The notes under the pieces were generated by a model. That model made no database searches. It was given only the letters and a program-made list of their open reading frames with translations, and was not told the DNA's origin. This document shows positions 56,489-64,000 of a stretch of DNA of 64,000 bases, piece after piece. Source of the stretch: Mesorhizobium loti R88b (GTDB lineage: Bacteria; Pseudomonadota; Alphaproteobacteria; Rhizobiales; Rhizobiaceae); NCBI RefSeq assembly GCF_013170845.1, contig NZ_CP033367.1, positions 744,001-808,000 on the forward strand, given 5' to 3'. Made by a program: the position numbers and the translations under genes. Numbering within the stretch: position 1 is the stretch's first letter; each line of letters begins with the position of its first letter.

Positions 56489-58033
56489 ATGCGGTCAGAA
56501 GATTTTCGCGCCGACAAAGCGCGCCCATTCACCGGGGCCGAATATCTGGAGAGCCTGCGCGACGGCCGCGAGGTCTATATCAACGGCGAACGCATCATCG
56601 ATGTCACCACGCACCCGGCGATGCGCAATTCGGCGCGGTCGCTGGCGCGGCTCTACGACGCCCTGCATGATCCGAAGCGGCGAGACACGCTGACCTCGGC
56701 CACCGACACCGGATCGGGCGGCTACACCCACAAATATTTCCGCGTCGCCAAATCCTCCGCCGAACTGGCGGCGCAGCAGACGGCGATCGCCGAGTGGTCG
56801 CGGATGTCCTATGGCTGGATGGGGCGCACGCCCGACTATAAGGCGGCGCTGATGAACACGCTGGGCGCCAATGCCGACTGGTACGGGCCGTTCAAGGACA
56901 ATGCGCTCGCCTGGCACAAACGTGCCCAGGAAGCCGTTCTGTTCATGAACCACGCCATCGTCAACCCGCCGATCGACCGCCACAAGCCGGCCGAACAGGT
57001 GAAGGACGTCTTCGTCCACATCACCAAGGAAACCGATGCCGGCATCTATGTCTCCGGCGCCAAGGTGGTGGCGACGTCCTCGGCGCTGACCCACTACAAT
57101 TTCCTGGCGCAGAGCTCGGCGACGGTCACCGAGGATCCATCGCTGTCGGTGATGTTCATCGTGCCGATGAACGCGCCGGGGATAAAGATGTTCTGCCGCG
57201 TCTCCTACGAGCAGACCGCCAACACGGTGGCGGCACCCTTCGACTATCCCTTGTCGTCACGCTTCGACGAGAACGACGCGATCCTGGTGCTGGACAATGT
57301 CTTCATCCCCTGGGAGGACGTGCTGGTGCTGCGCGACGCGCAGAAAATCCTGTCGTTCCACCCGGCGTCGGGTTTCATGCATGGCTATTGTTTCCAGGGC
57401 TGCACGCGTTTCGCCGTCAAGCTCGACTTCCTCGCCGGCCTGCTGGCCAAGGCGCTGCGCGCCACCGGCGGCGACGCCTTTCGCGGCAACCAGGCGGCAC
57501 TGGGCGAGGTCATCGCGCTCAGGCACATGTTCTGGAGCTTTTCCAACGCCATGGCCTACAATCCGATCCCGTGGGCGAACGGCGCGGTGCTGCCCAATCT
57601 GGAAGCCGCACTCGCCTACCGCACCTTCATGTCGGAAGCCTATCCGCGCGTCATCGACACGGTGCGGCGGGTGATCGCGTCGGGGCTGATCTACCTGCCG
57701 TCATCGGTGCGCGACTTCAACAATCCGGAGATCGACAAGTACCTGGCGCAATATGTGCGCGGCTCCAACGACATGGGCCATATCGAGCGCATCAAGATCA
57801 TGAAGCTGTTGTGGGACGCGACCGGCACCGAGTTCGGTGGCCGCCACGCGCTCTACGAGCTCAACTATGCCGGCGCGCCGGAAGAGGTGCGGCTGCAGGT
57901 GCTGAAGGGCGCCGAACGCGGCGGGCGGCTGAAGGCAATGGAGGAGCTCGTCGACACCTGCATGGCCGACTATGACGAGAATGGCTGGACAGGCGATACC
58001 TGGCTCAATCCACTTGCTTCGCCGGCTGGGTGA
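56489..58033 (+). CDS. hpaB: 4-Hydroxyphenylacetate 3-monooxygenase, oxygenase component
   Basis: 514 residues of the HpaB family: FRADKARPFTGAEYLESLRDGREVYING at the N terminus, ATDTGSGGYTHKYFRVAKSSAELAAQQTAIAEW, FCRVSYEQTANTVAAPFDYPLSSRFDENDAILVLDNVFIPWEDVLVLRD and AYNPIPWANGAVLPNLEAALAYRTFM are close to HpaB hydroxylases. It uses FADH2 supplied by HpaC to convert 4-hydroxyphenylacetate into 3,4-dihydroxyphenylacetate (homoprotocatechuate), the first step of the pathway encoded downstream. GGAGG precedes ATG 56489; the AraC-type gene is divergent. Confidence 0.92.
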   Translation: MRSEDFRADKARPFTGAEYLESLRDGREVYINGERIIDVTTHPAMRNSARSLARLYDALHDPKRRDTLTSATDTGSGGYTHKYFRVAKSSAELAAQQTAIAEWSRMSYGWMGRTPDYKAALMNTLGANADWYGPFKDNALAWHKRAQEAVLFMNHAIVNPPIDRHKPAEQVKDVFVHITKETDAGIYVSGAKVVATSSALTHYNFLAQSSATVTEDPSLSVMFIVPMNAPGIKMFCRVSYEQTANTVAAPFDYPLSSRFDENDAILVLDNVFIPWEDVLVLRDAQKILSFHPASGFMHGYCFQGCTRFAVKLDFLAGLLAKALRATGGDAFRGNQAALGEVIALRHMFWSFSNAMAYNPIPWANGAVLPNLEAALAYRTFMSEAYPRVIDTVRRVIASGLIYLPSSVRDFNNPEIDKYLAQYVRGSNDMGHIERIKIMKLLWDATGTEFGGRHALYELNYAGAPEEVRLQVLKGAERGGRLKAMEELVDTCMADYDENGWTGDTWLNPLASPAG

Positions 58034-58039
58034 ACGCCA

Positions 58040-58549
58040 ATGGCCACGCAGATTTCGAAGACCGATTTCCGCGACGCCATGGCAAGGGTCTGCGCGCCGG
58101 TCAACATCGTCACCACGGATGGCCCGGCCGGGCGCGGCGGCTTCACCGCCACCGCCATGTGCAGCGTTTCCGACGAACCGCCAACGCTCCTGGTGTGCAT
58201 GAACGGGCGTTCGACGCAGGCGGCCATGTTCCTCGCCAACCGGCGTTTCTGCGTCAACGTGCTGACGCATGACCACATGCACCTGGCGGGAAAGTTTGCC
58301 GGCGCGACACGGGACATGGAGGCACGCTATTCGGCGGCGCGCTGGCAGACACTGACCTCGGGCACGCCGGCGCTGTCGGACGCGATCGTCAATTTCGATT
58401 GCGAGATCGAGGACGTGCACATCGTCGGCACGCACAATGTCATGATCGGCCGGGTCATCGATGTCAGGCACGGCAGCTGCGGCTCGGCCCTACTCTATGT
58501 CGACCGGAATTACACGCAGCCGACGCGGCTGGGGAGTTTTGGCGGGTGA
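58040..58549 (+). CDS. hpaC: Flavin reductase component of 4-hydroxyphenylacetate 3-monooxygenase
   Basis: 169 residues of the flavin-reductase family. ISKTDFRDAMARVCAPVNIVTTDGPAGRGGFTATAMCSVSDEPPTLLVCMN is the diagnostic FMN/FAD-binding region, and FCVNVLTHDHMHLAGKFAG continues the fold. It supplies FADH2 from NADH to HpaB. It starts 6 bp after the hpaB stop. The sequence ends RLGSFGG. Confidence 0.9.
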   Translation: MATQISKTDFRDAMARVCAPVNIVTTDGPAGRGGFTATAMCSVSDEPPTLLVCMNGRSTQAAMFLANRRFCVNVLTHDHMHLAGKFAGATRDMEARYSAARWQTLTSGTPALSDAIVNFDCEIEDVHIVGTHNVMIGRVIDVRHGSCGSALLYVDRNYTQPTRLGSFGG

Positions 58550-58552
58550 GTC

Positions 58553-58981
58553 TCAGCTCTCGCCGTCGATCAGCGTCTCCAGGAGATCGAGCAGTTGCTC
58601 CAACTTCTCGTGGCCAAAGCGCTGCTCTATGTCGTCGTAGATGATACGGCGCTCGGGCGACAGGGCGTCGATCAAGGCGGAACCGGCCGGGGCGATGGTC
58701 AGCACGACGCGGCGGCCGTCGCCTTCGGCCTTGTTGCGGGTGATGAATTTTCGGCCTTCGAGCGCCTTGATGATGCGGGTCAGGCTGGGCGGCAGCACCG
58801 AGGCGCGGTCGGCAAGCTCGGTCGCCTCGACCGAGCCGGCCTCGCTCAGCACGCGTAGCACGCGCCATTGCTGTTCGGTCACGTCATGCGCGGCCAGCAT
58901 CGGGCGAAAGCGCGCCATCACCGCTTCACGGGCGTGAAGCAGCGCCATTGGCAGGGAACGACGAGTGTTTTCAGGCAGCAA
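58553..58981 (-). CDS. hpaR: HpaR, MarR-family repressor of the homoprotocatechuate pathway
   Basis: 142 residues. MarR core: LLHAREAVMARFRPMLAAHDVTEQQWRVLRVLSEAGSVEATELADRASVLPPSLTRIIKALEGRKFITRNKAEGDGRRVVLTIAPAG contains the winged helix with the recognition helix in PPSLTRIIKAL and the DGRRVVL wing. Homologues repress the meta-cleavage operon until homoprotocatechuate binds. It is divergent from the hpaFEDGH genes, with a palindrome between them, and convergent with hpaC. Confidence 0.88.
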   Translation of the reverse strand: MLPENTRRSLPMALLHAREAVMARFRPMLAAHDVTEQQWRVLRVLSEAGSVEATELADRASVLPPSLTRIIKALEGRKFITRNKAEGDGRRVVLTIAPAGSALIDALSPERRIIYDDIEQRFGHEKLEQLLDLLETLIDGES

Positions 58982-59111
58982 GAAGCAGCGTCCCCGATAA
59001 TGCGGTTGTTCGTCGGATTTGACCCGATATGGACAACGCCAAAACCCGACCTTTTCATCCCGTATCGTCGCCGCCAGCCCGATGCAAGACTTGACTTCGG
59101 CGACACCTCAT

Positions 59112-59131
59112 GTAATTAACGCGTTAACTAC
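59112..59131. promoter_or_regulatory. HpaR-type operator palindrome
   Basis: GTAATTAACGCGTTAACTAC contains a perfect 12-bp palindrome TTAACGCGTTAA, extended imperfectly to 20 bp. It lies in the intergenic region between hpaR and hpaF, 32 bp before the hpaF GTG, and has the size and AT-flanked form of MarR-family sites. HpaR would control both promoters from it. Confidence 0.7.
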
Positions 59132-59162
59132 AACAATGCAATGATCCTGGGAACGAAACGCC

Positions 59163-59549
59163 GTGCCTCACTTCTCCATCGAGTATTCGGCCAATCTCGA
59201 TGCCAAGGTCGACATGGGCGAATTGTGCGCGCTGGTGTTGCGCACCGTGCTGGACACCGGGCTGTTCGAGACCGGGGCGGTGCGGGTGCGGGCCTTTCGC
59301 GCCGAGGCCTATGCAATTGCCGACAATCTGCCGGAAAACGCTTTTCTCGACATGTCGTTTCGCATCGGCACCGGCCGCAGCGCCGAGGACAAGAAGCGAA
59401 CCGGCGAGGCTGTGTTCGCGGCGGTGAGCCAATATCTGGCCACTTTGTTCGAGACCCCGCATTTCGCCCTGTCGCTGGAGATCAGGGAAATCGACCCGGT
59501 GCTGAGCTGGAAGAAGAACGCAATCCACCCGCGGCTGCGCGGCAAGTGA
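59163..59549 (+). CDS. hpaF: 5-Carboxymethyl-2-hydroxymuconate isomerase
   Basis: 128 residues beginning MPHFSIEYSANL from a GTG start; Pro2 is the catalytic base in this tautomerase-superfamily enzyme once Met is removed. Later motifs SFRIGTGRSAEDKKRTGEAVF and DPVLSWKKNAIHPRL agree with HpaF/HpcD proteins. It converts 5-carboxymethyl-2-hydroxymuconate to its oxo tautomer in homoprotocatechuate breakdown. It is the first gene after the HpaR operator and starts 12 bp before the gap to hpaE. Confidence 0.9.
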   Translation: MPHFSIEYSANLDAKVDMGELCALVLRTVLDTGLFETGAVRVRAFRAEAYAIADNLPENAFLDMSFRIGTGRSAEDKKRTGEAVFAAVSQYLATLFETPHFALSLEIREIDPVLSWKKNAIHPRLRGK

Positions 59550-59561
59550 CGGAAGACTGAC

Positions 59562-61079
59562 ATGTCCGACCTCGAAGGCAATCTGAAGAAGGCCGAGGCC
59601 TATCTGGCGCGCTTCAAGCGCGGTGGCGTGCTCAACCAGATCGGCGGCGAGGCGGTGCCGGCGATCGACGGCTCGACCTTCGAGACGCTGTCGCCGGTCG
59701 ATCTCAAGCCGCTGGCCAAGGTGGCGCGCGGTGGCGCCGCCGACATCGACCGCGCCGCCAAGGCGGCTAAGACGGCATTCCCGGCCTGGGCCGCCATGCC
59801 TGGCGAAGCGCGCAAGAAGTTGCTGCACAAAATCGCCGATGCTATCGAGGCGCGCGCCGAGGAGATCGCCTTCGTCGAATGCATGGACACCGGCCAGGCG
59901 CTGAAGTTCATGGCCAAGGCGGCGCTGCGCGGTGCGGAGAATTTCCGCTTCTTTGCCGACCGCGCGCCGGAAGCGCGCGACGGCGAGACGTTGCGCACGA
60001 CAGGCCAGGTCAACATCACGACGCGCGTGCCGATCGGCCCGGTCGGCATCATCACGCCGTGGAACACGCCGTTCATGTTATCGACCTGGAAGATCGCGCC
60101 GGCGCTGGCGGCCGGCTGCACCGTGGTTCATAAGCCGGCTGAATTTTCGCCGCTGACGGCGCGGCTGCTGGTCGAGATCGCCGAGGAGGCCGGTCTGCCG
60201 AAAGGTGTGTGGAACCTGGTCAACGGGCTCGGAGAACATGCCGGCAAGGCGCTGACCGAACATCCCGACATCAAGGCGATCGGCTTTGTCGGTGAAAGCC
60301 GCACCGGTTCGATGATCATGCGCCAGGGCGCCGATACGCTGAAGCGCGTGCATTTCGAACTTGGTGGCAAGAACCCGGTGATTGTCTTCGCCGATGCCGA
60401 TCTCGAGCGCGCGGCGGATGCGGCCGTGTTCATGATCTACTCGCTCAATGGCGAACGCTGCACCTCGTCGTCGCGCCTGCTGGTGGAGGCCTCGGTCTAC
60501 GACCGGCTCACCGATCTGGTGGCGGAGAAGGCAAAGCGCATCAAGATCGGTCACCCGCTCGATCCGAAGACGGTGGTCGGCCCGCTGATCCATCCGGTGC
60601 ACGAGGAAAAGGTGCTGTCCTATATCGAAATCGGCAAATCGGAGGGTGCTGTGGTTGCCGCCGGCGGCGGCAAGTTCGCCGGACCGGGCGGCGGCTGTTA
60701 TGTCAGCCCGACGCTGTTTACCGGCGCCACCAACAAGATGCGCATTGCCCAGGAAGAGATTTTCGGGCCGGTTTTGACAGCCATTGCCTTCAAGGACGAG
60801 GCGGAAGCGCTGGCGCTCGCCAACGACACGCAATACGGCCTGACCGGCTATCTCTGGACCTCTGATGTGACCCGCGCCTTCCGCTTCACCGATGCGCTGG
60901 AGGCGGGCATGATCTGGGTCAATTCCGAGAATGTGCGCCATCTGCCGACGCCGTTCGGCGGTGTCAAGAATTCCGGCATCGGCCGCGACGGCGGCGACCA
61001 TTCCTTCGATTTCTACATGGAGACCAAGAATGTCGCCTTCGCCACTTCAGCGCACGCGATCCAGAAACTCGGCGGCTGA
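59562..61079 (+). CDS. hpaE: 5-Carboxymethyl-2-hydroxymuconate-semialdehyde dehydrogenase
   Basis: 505 residues of the aldehyde dehydrogenase family. The catalytic Glu is in FELGGKNPVIV, the catalytic Cys in NGERCTSSSR, the Asn loop in PWNTPFML, and the EIFGPVLT motif is present. The gene order hpaF-hpaE-hpaD is typical for the 4-hydroxyphenylacetate pathway, in which this enzyme oxidises the ring-cleavage semialdehyde with NAD. It begins at ATG 59562, 12 bp after hpaF. Confidence 0.92.
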   Translation: MSDLEGNLKKAEAYLARFKRGGVLNQIGGEAVPAIDGSTFETLSPVDLKPLAKVARGGAADIDRAAKAAKTAFPAWAAMPGEARKKLLHKIADAIEARAEEIAFVECMDTGQALKFMAKAALRGAENFRFFADRAPEARDGETLRTTGQVNITTRVPIGPVGIITPWNTPFMLSTWKIAPALAAGCTVVHKPAEFSPLTARLLVEIAEEAGLPKGVWNLVNGLGEHAGKALTEHPDIKAIGFVGESRTGSMIMRQGADTLKRVHFELGGKNPVIVFADADLERAADAAVFMIYSLNGERCTSSSRLLVEASVYDRLTDLVAEKAKRIKIGHPLDPKTVVGPLIHPVHEEKVLSYIEIGKSEGAVVAAGGGKFAGPGGGCYVSPTLFTGATNKMRIAQEEIFGPVLTAIAFKDEAEALALANDTQYGLTGYLWTSDVTRAFRFTDALEAGMIWVNSENVRHLPTPFGGVKNSGIGRDGGDHSFDFYMETKNVAFATSAHAIQKLGG

Positions 61080-61094
61080 CGGGAGGAGATCAGA

Positions 61095-62075
61095 ATGCCC
61101 TTGCCCAAACCCAACCTCTATCCCGCCTTCAACATCGTGCGGCTCAGCCATGTCGAGCTGGCGGTGACCGACCTTGCCAAGTCGCGCGCCTTCTATGTCG
61201 ACACGCTCGGCCTGCAGGTCACCGACGAGACCTCAGGCGCCATCTACCTCAGAGCCATGGAGGAGCGTGGCCATCACTGCATCGTGCTGAAGAAGGCAAC
61301 GATGCCGGAAGCGCGCGACCTCGGTTTCAAGGTCTTTTCGGACGAGGATTTGGACAAGGCCGAGCATTTCTTCAGGGCCAAAGGCCTGCCGGTGGAATGG
61401 GTGGAGCGGCCCTACCAGTCGCGCACCTTCCGCACGCGGGACCCGCACGGCATTCCGCTCGAATTCTATGCCGAGATGACGCGGCTGCCGCCGATCCACC
61501 AGAGATACGCGCTCTACAAGGGCGTGAAGCCGTTGCGCATCGACCATTTCAACTGCTTCTCGCCCAATGTCGACGAGTCCGTCGCCTTCTATAACGAGCT
61601 CGGTTTTCGGGTCACCGAATACACCGAGGATGCCTCGAGCGGGAAGCTGTGGGCGGCCTGGACGCACCGCAAGGGCGGCGTCCACGATATCGCCTTCACC
61701 AACGGTGTCGGGCCGCGCCTGCACCATGTCGCCTTCTGGGTGCCGACGCCGCTCAACATCATCGACCTGCTCGATTTGATGGCCACGACCGGCTACCTGC
61801 CGAACATCGAACGCGGTCCCGGGCGGCACGGCATTTCCAACGCCTTCTTCCTTTATATCAGAGATCCCGACAACCATCGCATCGAGATCTATTGTTCGGA
61901 CTACCAGACGGTCGATCCCGATCTCGAGCCGATCAAATGGGACCTCAAGGACCCGCAGCGCCAGACGCTGTGGGGCGCGCCGGCGCCGAAAAGCTGGTTC
62001 GAGGAAGGCAGCAGCTTTGCCGGCGCAGCAGCGCGGCAGCCGGATTTGACGGCGTCGCCGATCATTGCGCCGTGA
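61095..62075 (+). CDS. hpaD: 3,4-Dihydroxyphenylacetate 2,3-dioxygenase
   Basis: 326 residues of the type I extradiol dioxygenase (VOC fold) family. LSHVELAVTDLAKSRAFYVDTLGLQVTDE begins the first module. Active-site metal ligands are the His of RIDHFNCFSPN, the His of RLHHVAFWVPTP, and the Glu of RIEIYCSDYQ. It performs meta cleavage of homoprotocatechuate to 5-carboxymethyl-2-hydroxymuconic semialdehyde using Fe(II) or Mn(II). A GGGAGGAG ribosome site precedes ATG 61095. Confidence 0.92.
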   Translation: MPLPKPNLYPAFNIVRLSHVELAVTDLAKSRAFYVDTLGLQVTDETSGAIYLRAMEERGHHCIVLKKATMPEARDLGFKVFSDEDLDKAEHFFRAKGLPVEWVERPYQSRTFRTRDPHGIPLEFYAEMTRLPPIHQRYALYKGVKPLRIDHFNCFSPNVDESVAFYNELGFRVTEYTEDASSGKLWAAWTHRKGGVHDIAFTNGVGPRLHHVAFWVPTPLNIIDLLDLMATTGYLPNIERGPGRHGISNAFFLYIRDPDNHRIEIYCSDYQTVDPDLEPIKWDLKDPQRQTLWGAPAPKSWFEEGSSFAGAAARQPDLTASPIIAP

Positions 62076-62100
62076 TGATAGCCCCTACGAGGAGATGCGG

Positions 62101-62976
62101 ATGACTGCACATGGGCGGCTAGCCACCTTCACCGCCGGCGGCAAGACGCGCTACGGCGCGGTCACCGACAAGGGCATCATCGACCTGTCGGCCCGCCACA
62201 GCCAGTGGCCGACCCTGCGCGAGGTGATCGAGGCCGGCGCCTTGCGGCGGCTGGCGGAAGAGGCCGAGGCCTTTGCCGTCGATTTCCCGCTCGACGCCAT
62301 CGCCTACGACATCCCGATCCCGTCGCCGGAAAAGATCATCTGTGTCGGCGTCAACTATCCCGACCGCAACGAGGAGTACAAGGACGGCCAGGCGGCGCCT
62401 GCCAACCCGTCGCTGTTCATCCGCTTTCCCCGCTCCTTCGTCGGCCACGGCGCGCCGCTGGTGCGGCCACCCGAATCGCCGCAGCTCGACTACGAGGGCG
62501 AGATCGTCATCGTTATCGGTAAAGGCGGACGGCGCATCGCCGAAGCCGATGCGCTCGGCCACATAGCCGCACTGTCGCTCTGCAACGAAGGCACCATCCG
62601 CGACTGGGTGCGGCACGCCAAGTTCAACGTCACGCAAGGCAAGAATTTCGACCGCACCGGTTCGATCGGCCCATGGCTGGTGCCATACACCAGCGAGGCG
62701 CAGATCGCCGACATTGCTCTGACCACGCGCGTCAATGGCGAGATCCGCCAACAGGACCGCACCAGCCGGATGATCTTTTCCTTCCGCAAGATCATCAACT
62801 ATGTCTCGACCTTCACCACGCTGGTGCCCGGCGACATCATCGTCACCGGTACACCGACCGGCGCCGGCGCCCGCTTCGACCCGCCGGTCTGGCTGAAACC
62901 GGGCGATGTGATCGAGGTCGAGGCCGACGGCATTGGTGTGCTCCGAAACGGTGTCGTCGACGAGGCTGCAGCATGA
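62101..62976 (+). CDS. hpaG: Fumarylacetoacetate hydrolase-family isomerase/decarboxylase (HpaG-type)
   Basis: 291 residues. The C-terminal FAH domain (about 80-285) has KIICVGVNYPDRNEEY, FVGHGAPLVRPPESPQLDYEGEIVIVIGKG, RDWVRHAKFNVTQGKNFDRTGSIGPWLVP and GDIIVTGTPTGAGARFDPPVWLKPGDVIEVE, all standard family motifs including the metal-binding Glu-Glu-Asp residues. HpaG proteins decarboxylate OPET and isomerise HHDD in homoprotocatechuate catabolism; here only one FAH-type unit is visible instead of the duplicated form of enteric HpaG. ATG 62101 has GAGGAG six bases upstream. Confidence 0.82.
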   Translation: MTAHGRLATFTAGGKTRYGAVTDKGIIDLSARHSQWPTLREVIEAGALRRLAEEAEAFAVDFPLDAIAYDIPIPSPEKIICVGVNYPDRNEEYKDGQAAPANPSLFIRFPRSFVGHGAPLVRPPESPQLDYEGEIVIVIGKGGRRIAEADALGHIAALSLCNEGTIRDWVRHAKFNVTQGKNFDRTGSIGPWLVPYTSEAQIADIALTTRVNGEIRQQDRTSRMIFSFRKIINYVSTFTTLVPGDIIVTGTPTGAGARFDPPVWLKPGDVIEVEADGIGVLRNGVVDEAAA

Positions 62977-63779
62977 CCCCGGAGCAAGTGGAAGACGCCG
63001 CAGCACGGCTGTTCGAAGCCGAACGTTCGCGCCGCCAGATCCGGCTGCTCAGCCTCGACTACCCGCAAGCGACGATGGAAGACGCCTACCGCGTGCAGGC
63101 GGCGCTGGTGGCGCGCAAGATCGATGCCGGGCTGAAGCCGAAGGGCTGGAAGATCGGCCTGACCTCGAAGGCGATGCAATATGCGCTCGCCATCGACACG
63201 CCGGATTCCGGCGTGCTGTTCGACGACATGTTCTTCAACGACGGCGCGACGATCCCCGCCGGCCGCTTCATCCAGCCGCGCGTCGAGGCCGAGATCGCCT
63301 TCGTTATGAAGGCGCCGCTGAAGGGTCCCGGCGTGACGATTTTCGACGTGCTCAACGCCACCGACTACATCACCCCGGCGCTGGAAATCCTCGACACGCG
63401 CATCGAGCGCGTCAATGCCGAGACCAAGAAGGTGCGCAGCTTCTTCGACACGATTTCCGACAATGCCGCCAATGCCGGCATCGTCATCGGCGGTCGGCCG
63501 CAGCGGCCCGATGAAGCCGACATGCGCTGGATCGGCGCCATCGTCTCGCGCAATGCCGAGGTCGAAGAGACCGGCCTTGGCGCCGGGGTGCTCAACCACC
63601 CGGCCATGGGCATCGCCTGGCTGGCCGACCGGCTCGCCCGCTACGGCCTATCGATCGCGGCCGGCGAAGTGGTGCTGTCGGGCTCCTTCGTGCGACCGGT
63701 CGAGGCACGGCCCGGCGACACGATCGTCGCTGATTTCGGCAGCTCGGGCACGGTCAGCATTCATTTCGCAAAGGGCTGA
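62973..63779 (+). CDS. hpaH: 2-Oxo-hepta-3-ene-1,7-dioate hydratase
   Basis: 268 residues of the hydratase/decarboxylase (FAH-like) family. [67 protein letters not shown] and [12 protein letters not shown] are typical; the EAEI motif supplies metal ligands. It hydrates the unsaturated dicarboxylic acid before aldol cleavage. It overlaps the previous gene by ATGA. The aldolase normally next in the pathway (hpaI) is not in the window after it. Confidence 0.9.
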   Translation: MTPEQVEDAAARLFEAERSRRQIRLLSLDYPQATMEDAYRVQAALVARKIDAGLKPKGWKIGLTSKAMQYALAIDTPDSGVLFDDMFFNDGATIPAGRFIQPRVEAEIAFVMKAPLKGPGVTIFDVLNATDYITPALEILDTRIERVNAETKKVRSFFDTISDNAANAGIVIGGRPQRPDEADMRWIGAIVSRNAEVEETGLGAGVLNHPAMGIAWLADRLARYGLSIAAGEVVLSGSFVRPVEARPGDTIVADFGSSGTVSIHFAKG

Positions 63780-63799
63780 CGGCGCTATCGCCGGCCCTT
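63771..63799 (+). terminator. Terminator hairpin between convergent hpaH and phosphotransferase genes
   Basis: AAGGGC (63771-63776) pairs with GCCCTT (63794-63799), and an inner CGGCG (63780-63784) pairs with CGCCG (63789-63793) around a CTAT loop, leaving TGA as a bulge that includes the hpaH stop. It can terminate both convergent transcripts. Confidence 0.6.
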
Positions 63800-64000
63800 A
63801 TTCGCCGCGCAGGTAGTCAATCACCACGTCGGCTGCGATATCAGACATGCGCAGGCCAACCTCCCTGGTGATGTCACCTTCGACGCGGCTCTGCACCCAA
63901 CCGAGGAAAGCGAAGGCCCGCAGCGCCGCGAACAGGGGCAACGCAGCGACATCCTGCGCCGTCAGCGCGCGCTGCTGCCGATAGCCATCGAGCAGCGCCG
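63798..64000 (-). CDS. C-terminal end of a phosphotransferase (APH/choline-homoserine kinase fold), partial
   Basis: The minus-strand frame is open from the window edge to TAA at 63798 and encodes about 67 residues: LLDGYRQQRALTAQDVAALP and LFAALRAFAFLGWVQSRV followed by a helical end VVIDYLRGE. The FxDGYxxxRPLT-type helix plus LRxxxFLGW is common near the C terminus of aminoglycoside phosphotransferase-fold kinases (APH, homoserine kinase II). The catalytic domain is off-window. Whether it relates to the hpa cluster is unclear. Confidence 0.6.
   Translation of the reverse strand, partial: ALLDGYRQQRALTAQDVAALPLFAALRAFAFLGWVQSRVEGDITREVGLRMSDIAADVVIDYLRGE

Overview
The window is high-GC DNA with rhizobial gene content: many ABC uptake systems, short overlapping ATGA junctions, and a mosaic palindromic intergenic repeat of the kind common in Mesorhizobium and relatives. 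I infer an alphaproteobacterium of the Rhizobiales, most likely Mesorhizobium-like. This rests on gene content and style, since no 16S gene is present. No rRNA, intact insertion sequence, phage or CRISPR array was seen.

Layout. (1) 1-6.4 kb: the end of an acyltransferase (E2) gene, an M24-fold protein lacking metal ligands, a COG0523 GTPase, an unusual winged-helix/solute-binding fusion regulator, and small oxidoreductase and VOC genes. (2) 6.5-16.2 kb: a minus-strand sugar or polyol-type uptake and catabolic operon. It encodes an ATPase-permease fusion, a second permease, a binding protein, two zinc-type alcohol dehydrogenases, a Gfo/Idh/MocA oxidoreductase, an SDR and a PRISE-like reductase. 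A 15-bp palindrome upstream of it recurs at 4.9 kb. (3) 16.2-26.6 kb: small genes, a decayed GntR pseudogene, then a GntR regulator with an amino-acid ABC system lacking its ATPase, a gamma-glutamyltransferase, an acyl-CoA ligase and a ketopantoate reductase-like gene. (4) 26.7-35.4 kb: an exported methyltransferase-like protein, a GGDEF-EAL protein, a membrane protein and a complete branched-chain amino-acid (Liv) ABC operon. (5) 35.7-41.4 kb: three polysaccharide glycosyltransferase genes, including a 1174-residue three-domain fusion. (6) 41.4-49.3 kb: a minus-strand amide operon, amiC-amiR-dppC-dppB-binding protein-formamidase-dppDF. (7) 49.5-55.5 kb: an RNA-repair/Ro locus with divergent rtcR, a sigma-54 promoter, a TROVE (Ro60-like) gene, seven tandem Y-RNA-like genes and an rtcB-family ligase. 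(8) 55.5-63.8 kb: a homoprotocatechuate (4-hydroxyphenylacetate) catabolic cluster with AraC- and MarR-type regulators, then the end of a phosphotransferase-like gene.

The most exciting element is the 1.1-kb interval 52977-54048 between the Ro-like gene and rtcB. It encodes no convincing protein. It holds seven tandem units of about 100-140 nt. Each begins with GRCGAATGC, carries GRAMTACA shortly after, and ends with YTTGTYGYC. The 5' and 3' ends pair and covary. Between them most units contain tRNA-like parts in circularly permuted order: T arm, acceptor stem, D arm. In the first two units the tRNA 3' end, including GCCA, is joined by a 3-4 nt linker to the tRNA 5' end. This is the architecture of bacterial Y RNAs (YrlA type), here expanded into a diversified array inside an RtcR/sigma-54-controlled RNA-repair operon.
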